From a virus, in the IMG/VR virus record IMGVR_UViG_3300024348_000129, positions 1-36,018 of that record: a DNA stretch of 36,018 nucleotides, one strand, 5' to 3'. The position numbers were made by a program, and so were the translations under genes. How positions within the stretch are numbered: the stretch's first letter is position 1; each line of letters begins with the position of its first letter. The notes under the pieces are model-generated. The model did not search any database. It was given only the letters and a program-made list of their open reading frames with translations, and had not been told where the DNA came from. Shown in pieces: positions 1-5,826 of the stretch.

Positions 1-134
1 AAGACACTTTGCTGCCACTTAAGCAGTTGGAAGTTAAGTTCAGCACTGCGTTCAGACATCTATCACATCCTCGTTGGTAGTAGACACCAATGGTGACGTT
101 AAGCCTGTAATGTTGATAGACACTGTTGGTGCAC
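1..134. repeat. Terminal redundancy, left copy (circular closure)
   Basis: These 134 bases recur at 35885-36018 with one difference: G at 115 here, A at 35999 there. The copy holds the first 19 codons of terL and the last part of terS on the minus strand. Because both genes read straight through the junction, this is best explained as assembly overlap of a circular or circularly permuted genome with a unit length of 35,884 bp. A packaging repeat inside the terminase genes would be unexpected. Confidence 0.95.
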
Positions 135-411
135 TGTTACCTGACTTCTGTGCCTCAAAGACACTTACTGGGACAATCCTATCAACAATTAACTTCCACG
201 CTGCTGCTTGATTCTTATGTTCATCATTCAATGCTGCATCATAAATAGCTTCTAGAACCTTAGCACTCTTAGGTGAGTTAAGCATTCTAAGCTTATATTC
301 ATTAATTATAGCTGCATCACCTTTAGGTCTACCTACACTACGGTTCTCACTTATAGACTTTAAAGCCTTAGTGGATGTTCGACCTACTTTATTACCTGTT
401 GGTTTAGTCAT
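52..411 (-). CDS. terS: Small terminase subunit (probable)
   Basis: 119 aa, first gene of the minus-strand late block. The small terminase recognises phage DNA and presents it to the large subunit for packaging. I call it mainly from position: its stop (TGA) overlaps the terL start in ATGTCTGA across the circle junction. The protein has a basic N-terminus with a GRPKGD motif (residues 27-32), a helical middle, and a Ser/Thr-rich tail, as in many small terminases. A consensus sigma70 promoter lies about 240 bp upstream (-35 at 684-679). I see no decisive domain motif, so the function is an inference from synteny. Confidence 0.65.
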   Translation of the reverse strand: MTKPTGNKVGRTSTKALKSISENRSVGRPKGDAAIINEYKLRMLNSPKSAKVLEAIYDAALNDEHKNQAAAWKLIVDRIVPVSVFEAQKSGNSAPTVSINITGLTSPLVSTTNEDVIDV

Positions 412-565
412 GTTCTTCCGTCTTTGTCCTCTATAGGGAGACTTTTAAGTATAGTACTATAGAGTACTAAGACATTATATTTAAGTTATAAAGACATAAT
501 ATTAATTTACTTAGTAAGTAATTACTTATAATAATTAATTTAAGTGGTATTTAACTACTATGTTC

Positions 566-576
566 CCCTACTAGGG
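566..576. promoter_or_regulatory. CCCTA-N-TAGGG palindrome (possible operator)
   Basis: Perfect inverted repeat CCCTA C TAGGG with a one-base centre. The same arrangement, extended to ACCCTA T TAGGGT, occurs at 1325-1337 at the other end of the control region. The repetition suggests a binding site for a phage or host regulator. No protein can be assigned to it. Confidence 0.35.
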
Positions 577-655
577 TGTACGGATTAGCCATCTCAGACT
601 AACTTAGAAGTGGGGTCAGGCTTCTTAGTAAACTCAATTATATCCTATGAAGAAT

Positions 656-684
656 ATTGTATCATACTTATGTCTATTTGTCAA
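656..684 (-). promoter_or_regulatory. Sigma70 promoter for terS/terL
   Basis: On the minus strand: perfect -35 TTGACA (684-679), a 17-bp spacer (678-662), and -10 TACAAT (661-656). A TG one base upstream of the -10 gives an extended -10 element. The expected start is near 649, about 240 nt before terS. It is very close in sequence and spacing to the promoter at 32611-32583. This indicates late transcription by host sigma70 RNA polymerase. Confidence 0.8.
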
Positions 685-721
685 GCTTTTATTGTCATGT
701 ACACATATATTTCTTCTTTTA

Positions 722-737
722 TGTGATTCTAGTCACA
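722..737. promoter_or_regulatory. CRP-type binding site
   Basis: TGTGA-TTCTAG-TCACA, a perfect match to the CRP core TGTGA-N6-TCACA, with symmetric flanks extending to 721-738. Its centre lies about 80 bp upstream of the predicted start of the 684-656 promoter, close to the -82.5 spacing of class I CRP activation. Whether the host's CRP-family protein binds here is an inference. Confidence 0.5.
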
Positions 738-822
738 TTTATGTTCACTTTAACGCTCCGCTAAAGTTCCCCATTCTCAGGGTGTCTGCTAAGTACTCTG
801 AAGTAATACTTTTCTTATATTT

Positions 823-851
823 ATCATACAGTTATCTTTGGAGTCTGTCAA
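823..851 (-). promoter_or_regulatory. Second sigma70 promoter toward the late block
   Basis: On the minus strand: -35 TTGACA (851-846), a 17-bp spacer (845-829), and -10 TATGAT (828-823), which matches five of six consensus bases. It points the same way as the 684-656 promoter and would give tandem promoters with the CRP-type site between them. Confidence 0.65.
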
Positions 852-1012
852 GGTCTATATTTCCTTTTTTGTGAACTTCAGAGGCTCCTGCAATAGTAAT
901 CACAACACAGATGACCCTCCCCCCTGTCAAGTTAGTTAGTACTTACTTTGCAGTGCTCTGAAGTTATCCACAGGTTATCCACAGGCTACAAAGTTATCCA
1001 CATCTAGGTAGT

Positions 1013-1036
1013 CAACTAGAGGTTGTCCAACTAGAG
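1013..1036 (+). repeat. Direct repeat CAACTAGAG
   Basis: CAACTAGAG occurs at 1013-1021 and 1028-1036, a 15-base period, just right of the first DnaA-box triplet. The purpose is unknown; it could be part of the origin architecture. Confidence 0.5.
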
Positions 1037-1097
1037 CAGGCGTGAGAGGCGATGTAGCACCCTTTGAAGTATCTTGGGAGTTGTTTTAAAGCAACAC

Positions 1098-1109
1098 AGG
1101 GTTAACCCT
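1098..1109. promoter_or_regulatory. AGGGTTAACCCT palindrome
   Basis: A perfect 12-bp palindrome between the two halves of the DnaA-box cluster. A near copy, AGGGTTGACCCT, lies at 1318-1329. It may be an operator for a regulator not identified here. Confidence 0.4.
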
Positions 1110-1317
1110 AACTATGAAGTTATACACAAGTTATACACAGGGTGTGGATAATGTACTGGCAGGGGTATAAGTTATACACAGGCAAAGTCTTATATAAGAG
1201 TTAAAATTGTGGATAAGTACTAGTTGTGGTGTTAGTAACTTTGTCCAAGGGTGTAGGTGCTTGACACCCTGTTATGGCCTCTGAGGGCTTCTAATCGCTT
1301 ATGTCTGAGGTAGTATA

Positions 1318-1337
1318 AGGGTTGACCCTATTAGGGT
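1318..1337. promoter_or_regulatory. Overlapping AGGGTTGACCCT and ACCCTATTAGGGT palindromes
   Basis: AGGGTTGACCCT (1318-1329) overlaps a perfect inverted repeat ACCCTA T TAGGGT (1325-1337). The TTGACC inside could be a weak -35, but no good -10 follows at 16-18 bp. The position, about 120 bp before the first early gene, suits an operator controlling early transcription. Confidence 0.4.
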
Positions 1338-1373
1338 TTATATATTGTAAATAAATGGTAATTTGTCGCCAAT

Positions 1374-1405
1374 GTGACAGGTACAGGGGTGCAACCTGAC
1401 ATAAT
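1374..1405 (+). promoter_or_regulatory. Candidate early promoter (extended -10)
   Basis: TGA followed by CATAAT (1397-1405) forms an extended -10 element. GTGACA (1374-1379) resembles a -35, but the 20-bp spacer is too long. The expected start near 1412 gives a leader of about 40 nt to the first plus-strand gene. It is a weak prediction, but I see no better plus-strand promoter just ahead of the block. Confidence 0.35.
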
Positions 1406-1454
1406 AGATACATGGAAAGCAAACGCTGACCTGTTAACTAACTAAGGATTCAAG

Positions 1455-1649
1455 ATGGAAACAGTACTTATTAAAGACCTCCCAAAAGGTGAGTTCTTCA
1501 AGCGTAAACCTGATGCTAACAAGGTTTATCAGCGTGACACATATAACCGTGAAGCCAAAAAGTATGACTGCACTGATATGTTAGACTGCTGGGGCAATGG
1601 TTTGCAGTTAAAAGGTTCTACGGTTGTTTATATTGGTTTTGACTATTAA
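1455..1649 (+). CDS. Hypothetical early protein, 64 aa
   Basis: First gene of the early block. A Shine-Dalgarno sequence AAGGA lies about 8 bases before the ATG. The protein has a KRKPDA motif (residues 17-22) followed by spaced Tyr/Arg, a single Cys-Asp pair, and a C-terminal VYIGFDY. I recognise this pattern from small uncharacterised proteins of other podoviruses but know no function. First-position early genes often counter host defences or take over host metabolism; that is inference only. It is followed after 14 bases by the next gene. Confidence 0.75.
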   Translation: METVLIKDLPKGEFFKRKPDANKVYQRDTYNREAKKYDCTDMLDCWGNGLQLKGSTVVYIGFDY

Positions 1650-1663
1650 AAGGAACTCACACA

Positions 1664-1918
1664 ATGGCTTATAACTTTAACATCACAATTCACCCTTGGG
1701 GTAACAGTCCTGAGTTTGGGACTGTCGTTATAGACGAAGCGGAGATGTACGGGGCTTGGGAATACAAAGACGGAACCGAAGGCGGTGGGTTATGGTTTGA
1801 ACGTCTTGACGATGGCAGACTTGACGTTGTCGATTATGACGGTGCATTTAGCCTCCCAGCGTCTGTCATTAAAGCTTTACGTGAAGCCAATATATCATTA
1901 GATGAAACATTTGATTAA
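1664..1918 (+). CDS. Hypothetical early protein, 84 aa
   Basis: Acidic protein with AAGGA about 10 bases before its ATG. It has a Trp/Gly-rich middle (WEYKDGTEGGGLWFERL, residues 31-47) and an Asp-rich C-terminal half, with no membrane segment or catalytic motif. It lies in a run of small early genes with 12-14 base gaps, probably one operon. Function unknown. Confidence 0.75.
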   Translation: MAYNFNITIHPWGNSPEFGTVVIDEAEMYGAWEYKDGTEGGGLWFERLDDGRLDVVDYDGAFSLPASVIKALREANISLDETFD

Positions 1919-1930
1919 AGGAAAACTATC

Positions 1931-2155
1931 ATGAAATATCAATCTATATTTGACATCTGGGCAGTGCCTGTAGACCTGCTCAAACACGTGCAGGCTGGGC
2001 AGATGGTCTACGCAGGCAATAAGGCCAACAGAGGGCGGTTCCTAGGTGTTAGACGCTCAGGGTCTATTGTAGTGGCTTGGCAGGGTAACACTCAAGCCCA
2101 CACTGACAAGCTGGGTTATATTAGAACTTTACGCAACTATGCAAAGGGTGAATAA
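1931..2155 (+). CDS. Hypothetical early protein, 74 aa
   Basis: Small protein with AAAGGA about 9 bases before the ATG. The middle, VYAGNKANRGRFLGVRRSG (residues 26-44), is basic and Gly-rich, followed by Val-Val-Ala-Trp, suggesting a small beta-rich fold that might contact nucleic acid. No known domain recognised. The next gene begins one base after its stop codon. Confidence 0.72.
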   Translation: MKYQSIFDIWAVPVDLLKHVQAGQMVYAGNKANRGRFLGVRRSGSIVVAWQGNTQAHTDKLGYIRTLRNYAKGE

Positions 2156-2156
2156 A

Positions 2157-2252
2157 ATGTTTGATAAGATTATAGACGTATGCTTCGCAGTACTTATCGG
2201 CCTAATGTTGGCAGGTGGTGCATTGGCTTATTTTGACGTACTCTATCAGTGA
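2157..2252 (+). CDS. Putative 31-aa single-pass membrane microprotein
   Basis: Starts one base after the preceding stop, with AAAGGG about 9 bases upstream inside the previous gene. The 31-residue product is one hydrophobic segment (CFAVLIGLMLAGGALAYF, residues 9-26) with a charged N-terminus, so probably a membrane peptide. Its tight placement and upstream SD support translation, but such a short frame could be chance. Function unknown. Confidence 0.5.
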   Translation: MFDKIIDVCFAVLIGLMLAGGALAYFDVLYQ

Positions 2253-2277
2253 GTCGCATTAGTGACAGTTTACCATG

Positions 2278-2317
2278 ATGAAGTGTGACAGACTTCATTG
2301 TAGTGCACTATCGCACT
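2278..2317 (+). other. Two adjacent RNA hairpins in a 97-nt gap
   Basis: ATGAAGT (2278-2284) and ACTTCAT (2292-2298) form a perfect 7-bp stem with a 7-nt loop. AGTGC (2302-2306) and GCACT (2313-2317) form a second small stem. No U run follows, so these are not typical terminators. RNA processing or translation control of the next gene is possible. Confidence 0.4.
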
Positions 2318-2349
2318 GTAACAGGCTACGGCCTACCCTTTAGGAAACC

Positions 2350-2637
2350 ATGATTATGTCAACTATTGAACAAACAGCACAAGCCTTCGTCAACGGGAAA
2401 TCAGCCCATTGTCACAATGCACATACAGACGGGCAACGCTACACGCTACACCGTACAGTCATTGTCTATCGTAACGAGCAGGGGCAACTTGTGACCGATT
2501 GGGGAGGCTTCTACACACGAACAACAGCTTCACACATGAACGCAGTCTTGAAGGCTTACGGTAGCTCTAGGCGTGTCTCATACGCTAAGGCACGAGATAA
2601 TAATGAAGGCAAGGTTACATACCTGTCATTGGCTTGA
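2350..2637 (+). CDS. Hypothetical early protein, 95 aa
   Basis: AGGA precedes the ATG; a second in-frame ATG at 2356 is an alternative start. The N-terminal part has paired Cys/His residues (AHCHNAHTDG, residues 19-28), then an aromatic stretch with FYTRTTASHMNAVLKA (residues 54-69). I recognise this as a small protein found in other podoviruses' early regions, function unknown. The His/Cys cluster might bind metal, but the spacing fits no standard zinc finger. Confidence 0.75.
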   Translation: MIMSTIEQTAQAFVNGKSAHCHNAHTDGQRYTLHRTVIVYRNEQGQLVTDWGGFYTRTTASHMNAVLKAYGSSRRVSYAKARDNNEGKVTYLSLA

Positions 2638-2666
2638 TCTGTACTATATAGGGAAACAGTAAACAA

Positions 2667-2831
2667 ATGAATACTAAACTACTAAAACACACACGGGAAC
2701 TATTCAAGTCTTACGATGTACCTGAGCACGTAAGGCGAAGCTATCGTCTAAAGTGGGTGAGATCAATTAGAAACTTAGGCGATAAGTGGCTATTCGCTCA
2801 AAATATTCAACGTAAGGATGCACAACCATGA
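2667..2831 (+). CDS. Hypothetical basic protein, 54 aa
   Basis: Frame from ATG 2667 to TGA 2831; the stop overlaps the next start as ATGA, typical of translational coupling. The protein is strongly basic with RLKWVRSIRNLGDKWLFA (residues 27-44), a pattern I recall from short hypothetical proteins of other small phages. Nucleic-acid binding is plausible from charge. Only a weak GGGAAA ribosome site is seen upstream. Confidence 0.65.
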   Translation: MNTKLLKHTRELFKSYDVPEHVRRSYRLKWVRSIRNLGDKWLFAQNIQRKDAQP

Positions 2832-3124
2832 CCATCGAAACAATAACCTTTCACTTTGTAGGGGCATTAGAGGACTCATTTGCTATCGTTGACGTTCAAT
2901 GTCAGATAGATGAAGATGGGGACTGCAGGGACTTAGACTCTGTGAAATATGAGGGCTTTGATGTCCTTCAAGTGATCTCTCATTTCCAGTGGTCAGACCT
3001 TGAATGGCAGGCATCAAAGGCTTACAAAGCTGAGCATGATGAACAACAGACCATTGACCACGACAATCAAAGCCCTTTGGAGGCCGTCTATGGCCTCTCT
3101 AAGCCTTCATTAAACATTAGGTAA
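2828..3124 (+). CDS. Hypothetical early protein, 98 aa
   Basis: Acidic protein whose ATG overlaps the preceding TGA by four bases. It appears to be alpha/beta, with an Asp/Glu-rich segment (CQIDEDGDCRDLD, residues 25-37) and aromatic residues around 53-60. No catalytic motif or membrane segment. Function unknown. Confidence 0.72.
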   Translation: MTIETITFHFVGALEDSFAIVDVQCQIDEDGDCRDLDSVKYEGFDVLQVISHFQWSDLEWQASKAYKAEHDEQQTIDHDNQSPLEAVYGLSKPSLNIR

Positions 3125-3137
3125 GGGGTAGGTAGCT

Positions 3138-3332
3138 ATGATCTCAGATGTTGACTTAAAAGACTGGATAAAGGAACCAAAGAAAATGAATGAATACTGC
3201 TATCAGGTAAGCCCAACAATGGATGTGTGGGTGTATGCCTCAAGTGAGGAAGAGGCTGAAAGCATGGTCTATGAGCAGCTTGGGTATGACCCTGAGGAAA
3301 TGGACTTGATTGAAGTGAGGGAAGACGTATGA
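3138..3332 (+). CDS. Hypothetical acidic protein, 64 aa
   Basis: An AGGGGTAGG ribosome site precedes the ATG. The C-terminal half is highly acidic (SSEEEAESMVYEQLGYDPEE, residues 35-54) and resembles small acidic regulatory or DNA-mimic proteins only in charge. An ATG at 3186 is a possible internal start. Its stop codon overlaps the next gene's ATG (ATGA). Confidence 0.72.
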   Translation: MISDVDLKDWIKEPKKMNEYCYQVSPTMDVWVYASSEEEAESMVYEQLGYDPEEMDLIEVREDV

Positions 3333-3568
3333 AATGCCTATGTTGTGATCGACTACTGACTGACTATGAAAGTACACGTAAACACGCTGTGACAGGTACA
3401 TTCATTGATCTCTGTCAACAGTGTTTTAAGACTGTACAAGCTGACTCACACCTACCTACAAAGGATAGGAAAGACCTTATATCTTCAGATGATATAGATG
3501 ACAGTGTTGAGAGTGAGGAACAGGATGACTGTCACGTTAGCGACACCAACAGTGAAGGAGACCATTGA
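3329..3568 (+). CDS. Small zinc-finger protein, 79 aa
   Basis: Starts in an ATGA overlap with the previous gene. The N-terminus carries CLCC (residues 3-6) and CQQC (residues 29-32), two Cys pairs about 24 residues apart that can bind one zinc ion. The C-terminal 30 residues are Asp/Glu/Ser-rich and probably disordered. Similar 'MKCLCCD' proteins are widespread in T7-like phages but uncharacterised. The zinc ribbon suggests a role in binding nucleic acid or protein; that is inference. Confidence 0.78.
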   Translation: MKCLCCDRLLTDYESTRKHAVTGTFIDLCQQCFKTVQADSHLPTKDRKDLISSDDIDDSVESEEQDDCHVSDTNSEGDH

Positions 3569-3593
3569 CAATCTGTACTTTGTGTGCTACCCT
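3565..3593 (+). promoter_or_regulatory. Candidate sigma70 promoter inside the early block
   Basis: TTGACA (3565-3570), a 17-bp spacer, and TACCCT (3588-3593) with TG one base upstream (3585-3586). The -35 is perfect and the -10 matches only three of six, but the extended TG may compensate. It opens a 177-nt gap and would drive the replication genes. Confidence 0.4.
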
Positions 3594-3648
3594 AACTTTA
3601 AAGATACTACAAAGTATCTAGGATGATTCATAGAAGTTAAATACACTA

Positions 3649-3678
3649 TATAAGTATTATTTAAGTAATATACTTATA
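3649..3678. repeat. AT-rich inverted repeat in the intergenic gap
   Basis: TATAAGTAT (3649-3657) and ATACTTATA (3670-3678) are perfect inverted arms around a 12-nt spacer. A short GC hairpin follows (GTGTC 3689-3693, GACAC 3697-3701). Neither is followed by a U run. They may form mRNA leader structure before the gene at 3746 or be a protein-binding site. Confidence 0.45.
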
Positions 3679-3745
3679 AGTCTTTAAAGTGTCGAAGACA
3701 CGTAAAGTGCCCGTAAACAGACTATAACCCTTGAAAGGATAATTT

Positions 3746-3955
3746 ATGTCTATTGAAATGTTTTGTGATGATGATGTTGATCTTGATGTCGTTCAGTATG
3801 AGTGCTGGTATTGGTCTGTCATTGACAGTATGGCTGAACTAGTTATGAACAATGGTCGTGATAAGGTGATGTCTCATGTTGCTGAGGCTGTCTTGAACAA
3901 AGTGCACAGTGGATACGTTGTAGCCAAAGAGAATGAAGACCCTCTAGCATGGTAA
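3746..3955 (+). CDS. Hypothetical acidic protein, 69 aa
   Basis: Good ribosome site GAAAGGA about 8 bases before the ATG. The N-terminus is Asp-rich (DDDVDLDVVQ, residues 8-17), followed by an aromatic stretch and an amphipathic helix. No domain recognised. It is the first gene after the internal promoter candidate and is interlocked with a 19-codon frame at its end. Confidence 0.72.
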   Translation: MSIEMFCDDDVDLDVVQYECWYWSVIDSMAELVMNNGRDKVMSHVAEAVLNKVHSGYVVAKENEDPLAW

Positions 3956-4008
3956 CAGCCATATTTGTCTTAATCGTAACTTTAATTAAACTGGTACTAA
4001 GCAAATGA
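3949..4008 (+). CDS. Putative 19-aa hydrophobic microprotein
   Basis: The peptide MVTAIFVLIVTLIKLVLSK is almost entirely a membrane segment. Its ATG overlaps the last 7 bases of the previous gene and its TGA overlaps the next ATG (ATGA), so the frame fills the gap between two genes exactly. This interlocking, common in this genome, argues for translation. No strong Shine-Dalgarno sequence is visible, and the length makes chance possible. Confidence 0.4.
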   Translation: MVTAIFVLIVTLIKLVLSK

Positions 4009-4220
4009 ACATTGATGAGAATAAACCTTGGCCTTTCCCATCACACTTTGGTGATGCCCATGAAGATGATAAGTTAAAGGCTGATTGTCTAGCCTTACTG
4101 GAGAACTTCACAGCCTTCCAACTCAGAGGTGAAATCTACTATGGCTACCTTGATGTGAGAGCATTGAAGGTAATCGAAGAACTACGTAAGGACATAGATG
4201 AAACTAAATCTAGTACGTAA
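4005..4220 (+). CDS. Hypothetical protein, 71 aa
   Basis: Begins in an ATGA overlap and ends 23 bases inside the primase-helicase gene. The protein starts with a Pro/Trp-rich segment (KPWPFPSHFGDAHEDD, residues 7-22), then two predicted helices. The long overlap and position just before the helicase suggest co-translation. No function assignable. Confidence 0.68.
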   Translation: MNIDENKPWPFPSHFGDAHEDDKLKADCLALLENFTAFQLRGEIYYGYLDVRALKVIEELRKDIDETKSST

Positions 4221-5826
4221 ACCTAAGCCTGAGTCTAAACTCATCAAGCATATTGCCTGTGATGCGTGTGGTAGTTCAGACGCTAACGGGTTATATGATG
4301 ACAATCACACATACTGCTTTTCATGCAACACTTACTACAATGAGTCAGATGCTGATGAACTGTCAGTTATGCGAGATGCAGTAGCACCTAGAAAGCAAGC
4401 AATGCTAGAGATTAAAGGTCAGATTAAATCGATACCTGAGAGAGGTATTACCCTTCAAACCTGTGAGAAATATGGAGTTACACAAGAAAATGGACAGCAC
4501 TTTTATCCTTACACTGACGATACCGGAACACCAGTCGCAGCAAAACTTAGACGAGTGGCAGACAAAACTTTCAGCATTCTTGGAACATTCACGAATGCTA
4601 GGCTTTTCGGACAGCAGCTCTTTCACGCTGGTGGCAAAGCAGTCACCATCACTGAAGGAGAACTTGACGCTCTAGCAGCTTTTCAGATGCAGGGTAGCCT
4701 GTACCCTTCAGTGTCAGTCAGGAACGGTGCACAGGCTGCTTTAAAGGACTGCAAAGCACAATATGAGTGGCTTAACTCCTTCGATAGCATTGTGATTTGC
4801 TTCGATGCTGATGAACCGGGTAAGAAGGCTGCAAAGGAAGTAGCTGAATTGTTCGGTCAGAAGGCTAAGATTGTGAAGCACTTGAGTGGCTACAAAGATG
4901 CTTGTGACTATCTGATTGCAGGTGCTACCAAAGAGTTTGTGAATGAGTGGTGGAGAGCTGAGGTGTACATCCCAGATGGTATTATCAATGCTGCATCACT
5001 GTGGGAAGAAGTTATTAAACCTGAGGCTAAGGCTGAGGCTATGTACCCGTGGAAGGGCTTGAATAAGCTTCTCTATGGTATCAGACCTTCAGAGTTAATC
5101 ACAGTCACAGCTGGAAGTGGACTAGGTAAGAGTCAGTTTCTACGTGAGATATTGTTCAATATACTGAACACTACCAAGTGGAACATTGGAGGGTTATTCC
5201 TCGAAGAATCCACTCGAAAGACAGCTAGAAGTATCATGAGCTTACACGCTAACAAGCTTCTGCACTTGCCTGACACACCAACAACTGAGAAGGAACTTAA
5301 AGATGCTTTCGATGCAACACTTGGTACTAATCGTGTGTATCTCTTTGACCACTTCGGTAGTAGTGACGTTGACAACATTGCCAACAGAATCCGATACATG
5401 GCTAAAGCTTGCGATTGCAGGGTTATCTTTCTTGACCACATCAGTATTGTTATATCTGGTCAAGACAATGGAGATGAGCGTAAGGCTATTGATAACATGA
5501 TGACGAAGCTTCGTACACTGGTGCAAGAGCTAGAGATTACCTTGATCTGTGTCAGTCACCTTCGTAGACTGCAAGGCAACCAAGGGCACGAAGATGGAGG
5601 CAGTGTGTCATTGTCGCAGCTCAGAGGCTCAGGTGCTATTGCTCAGCTCAGTGATGCTGTGATTACATTGGAGCGTAACTCAATGGCTCAGGATGACAAT
5701 GAGAGACATCAAACTAAGATTTCAGTGGCTAAGAATCGTTACAATGGCTACACAGGCCCAGCTTGTGTACTGAAGTACAATATGGACACTGGACGCATGG
5801 TTGAAATTCAGGAGGAAGTATTATGA
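4198..5826 (+). CDS. DNA primase-helicase, T7 gp4-like
   Basis: 542 aa, near the 566 aa of T7 gp4. It makes RNA primers and unwinds DNA at the phage fork. Domains in order: an N-terminal zinc ribbon (C21, C24, C40, C43); a TOPRIM primase core with TEGELDA (E153) and FDAD (D203, D205); and a RecA-like DnaB-type hexameric helicase with Walker A AGSGLGKS (K311), Walker B VIFLD (D413) and a sensor-like ICVSHLRR. All key residues are present. It overlaps its upstream neighbour by 23 bases and the downstream gene by ATGA. Antisense and out-of-frame readings within it look spurious. Confidence 0.96.
   Translation: MKLNLVRKPKPESKLIKHIACDACGSSDANGLYDDNHTYCFSCNTYYNESDADELSVMRDAVAPRKQAMLEIKGQIKSIPERGITLQTCEKYGVTQENGQHFYPYTDDTGTPVAAKLRRVADKTFSILGTFTNARLFGQQLFHAGGKAVTITEGELDALAAFQMQGSLYPSVSVRNGAQAALKDCKAQYEWLNSFDSIVICFDADEPGKKAAKEVAELFGQKAKIVKHLSGYKDACDYLIAGATKEFVNEWWRAEVYIPDGIINAASLWEEVIKPEAKAEAMYPWKGLNKLLYGIRPSELITVTAGSGLGKSQFLREILFNILNTTKWNIGGLFLEESTRKTARSIMSLHANKLLHLPDTPTTEKELKDAFDATLGTNRVYLFDHFGSSDVDNIANRIRYMAKACDCRVIFLDHISIVISGQDNGDERKAIDNMMTKLRTLVQELEITLICVSHLRRLQGNQGHEDGGSVSLSQLRGSGAIAQLSDAVITLERNSMAQDDNERHQTKISVAKNRYNGYTGPACVLKYNMDTGRMVEIQEEVL

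Larger units (their letters stand above)
964..1216. other. Cluster of eight DnaA boxes; putative replication origin
   Basis: Eight perfect TTATNCACA boxes. TTATCCACA occurs at 964-972, 975-983 and 994-1002 on plus, and at 1143-1151 and 1208-1216 on minus. TTATACACA occurs at 1120-1128, 1131-1139 and 1172-1180 on plus. These are exactly the sequences of the high-affinity E. coli oriC boxes R1/R4 and R2. Two pairs are 11 bp apart, one helical turn, which would put DnaA on the same face. Fewer than one such 9-mer would be expected in the whole window by chance. AT-rich DNA at about 440-560 could serve for unwinding. A DnaA-titration or transcription-control site is the main alternative to an origin. 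Confidence 0.8.
412..1454. other. Divergent control region between late and early blocks
   Basis: 1,043 bases without a credible gene. In order it holds: a very AT-rich stretch (about 440-560), a CCCTA-N-TAGGG palindrome (566-576), two minus-strand sigma70 promoters (684-656 and 851-823), a CRP-type site (722-737), eight DnaA boxes (964-1216), a 9-bp direct repeat CAACTAGAG (1013 and 1028), AGGGTT/AACCCT palindromes (1098-1109 and 1318-1337), and a weak plus-strand promoter (about 1397-1405). Transcription diverges from here. The combination suggests a replication origin plus regulatory hub. Confidence 0.8.

Noticed and set aside
431-441. CTATAGGGAGA, identical to the start part of the T7 class III promoter
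   Set aside because: The upstream T7 recognition bases are not conserved and no T7-like RNA polymerase gene is visible. Similar weak matches (453-466 and 2642-2657) do not share a common recognition part.
602-629. Inverted repeat ACTTAGAAG/CTTCTTAGT as a terminator
   Set aside because: One mismatch in the stem and no U run on either strand; it lies within the late leader.
647-874. 75-codon plus-strand frame in the control region
   Set aside because: No ribosome site, Leu/Ser-rich biased composition, and it runs over two opposing promoters and the CRP-type site. Almost certainly chance.
925-930. Third minus-strand TTGACA in the control region
   Set aside because: The bases at the -10 position (TGTTGT) do not resemble a sigma70 element.
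1261-1289. TTGACA that could be a plus-strand -35
   Set aside because: No usable -10 hexamer lies 16-18 bases downstream.
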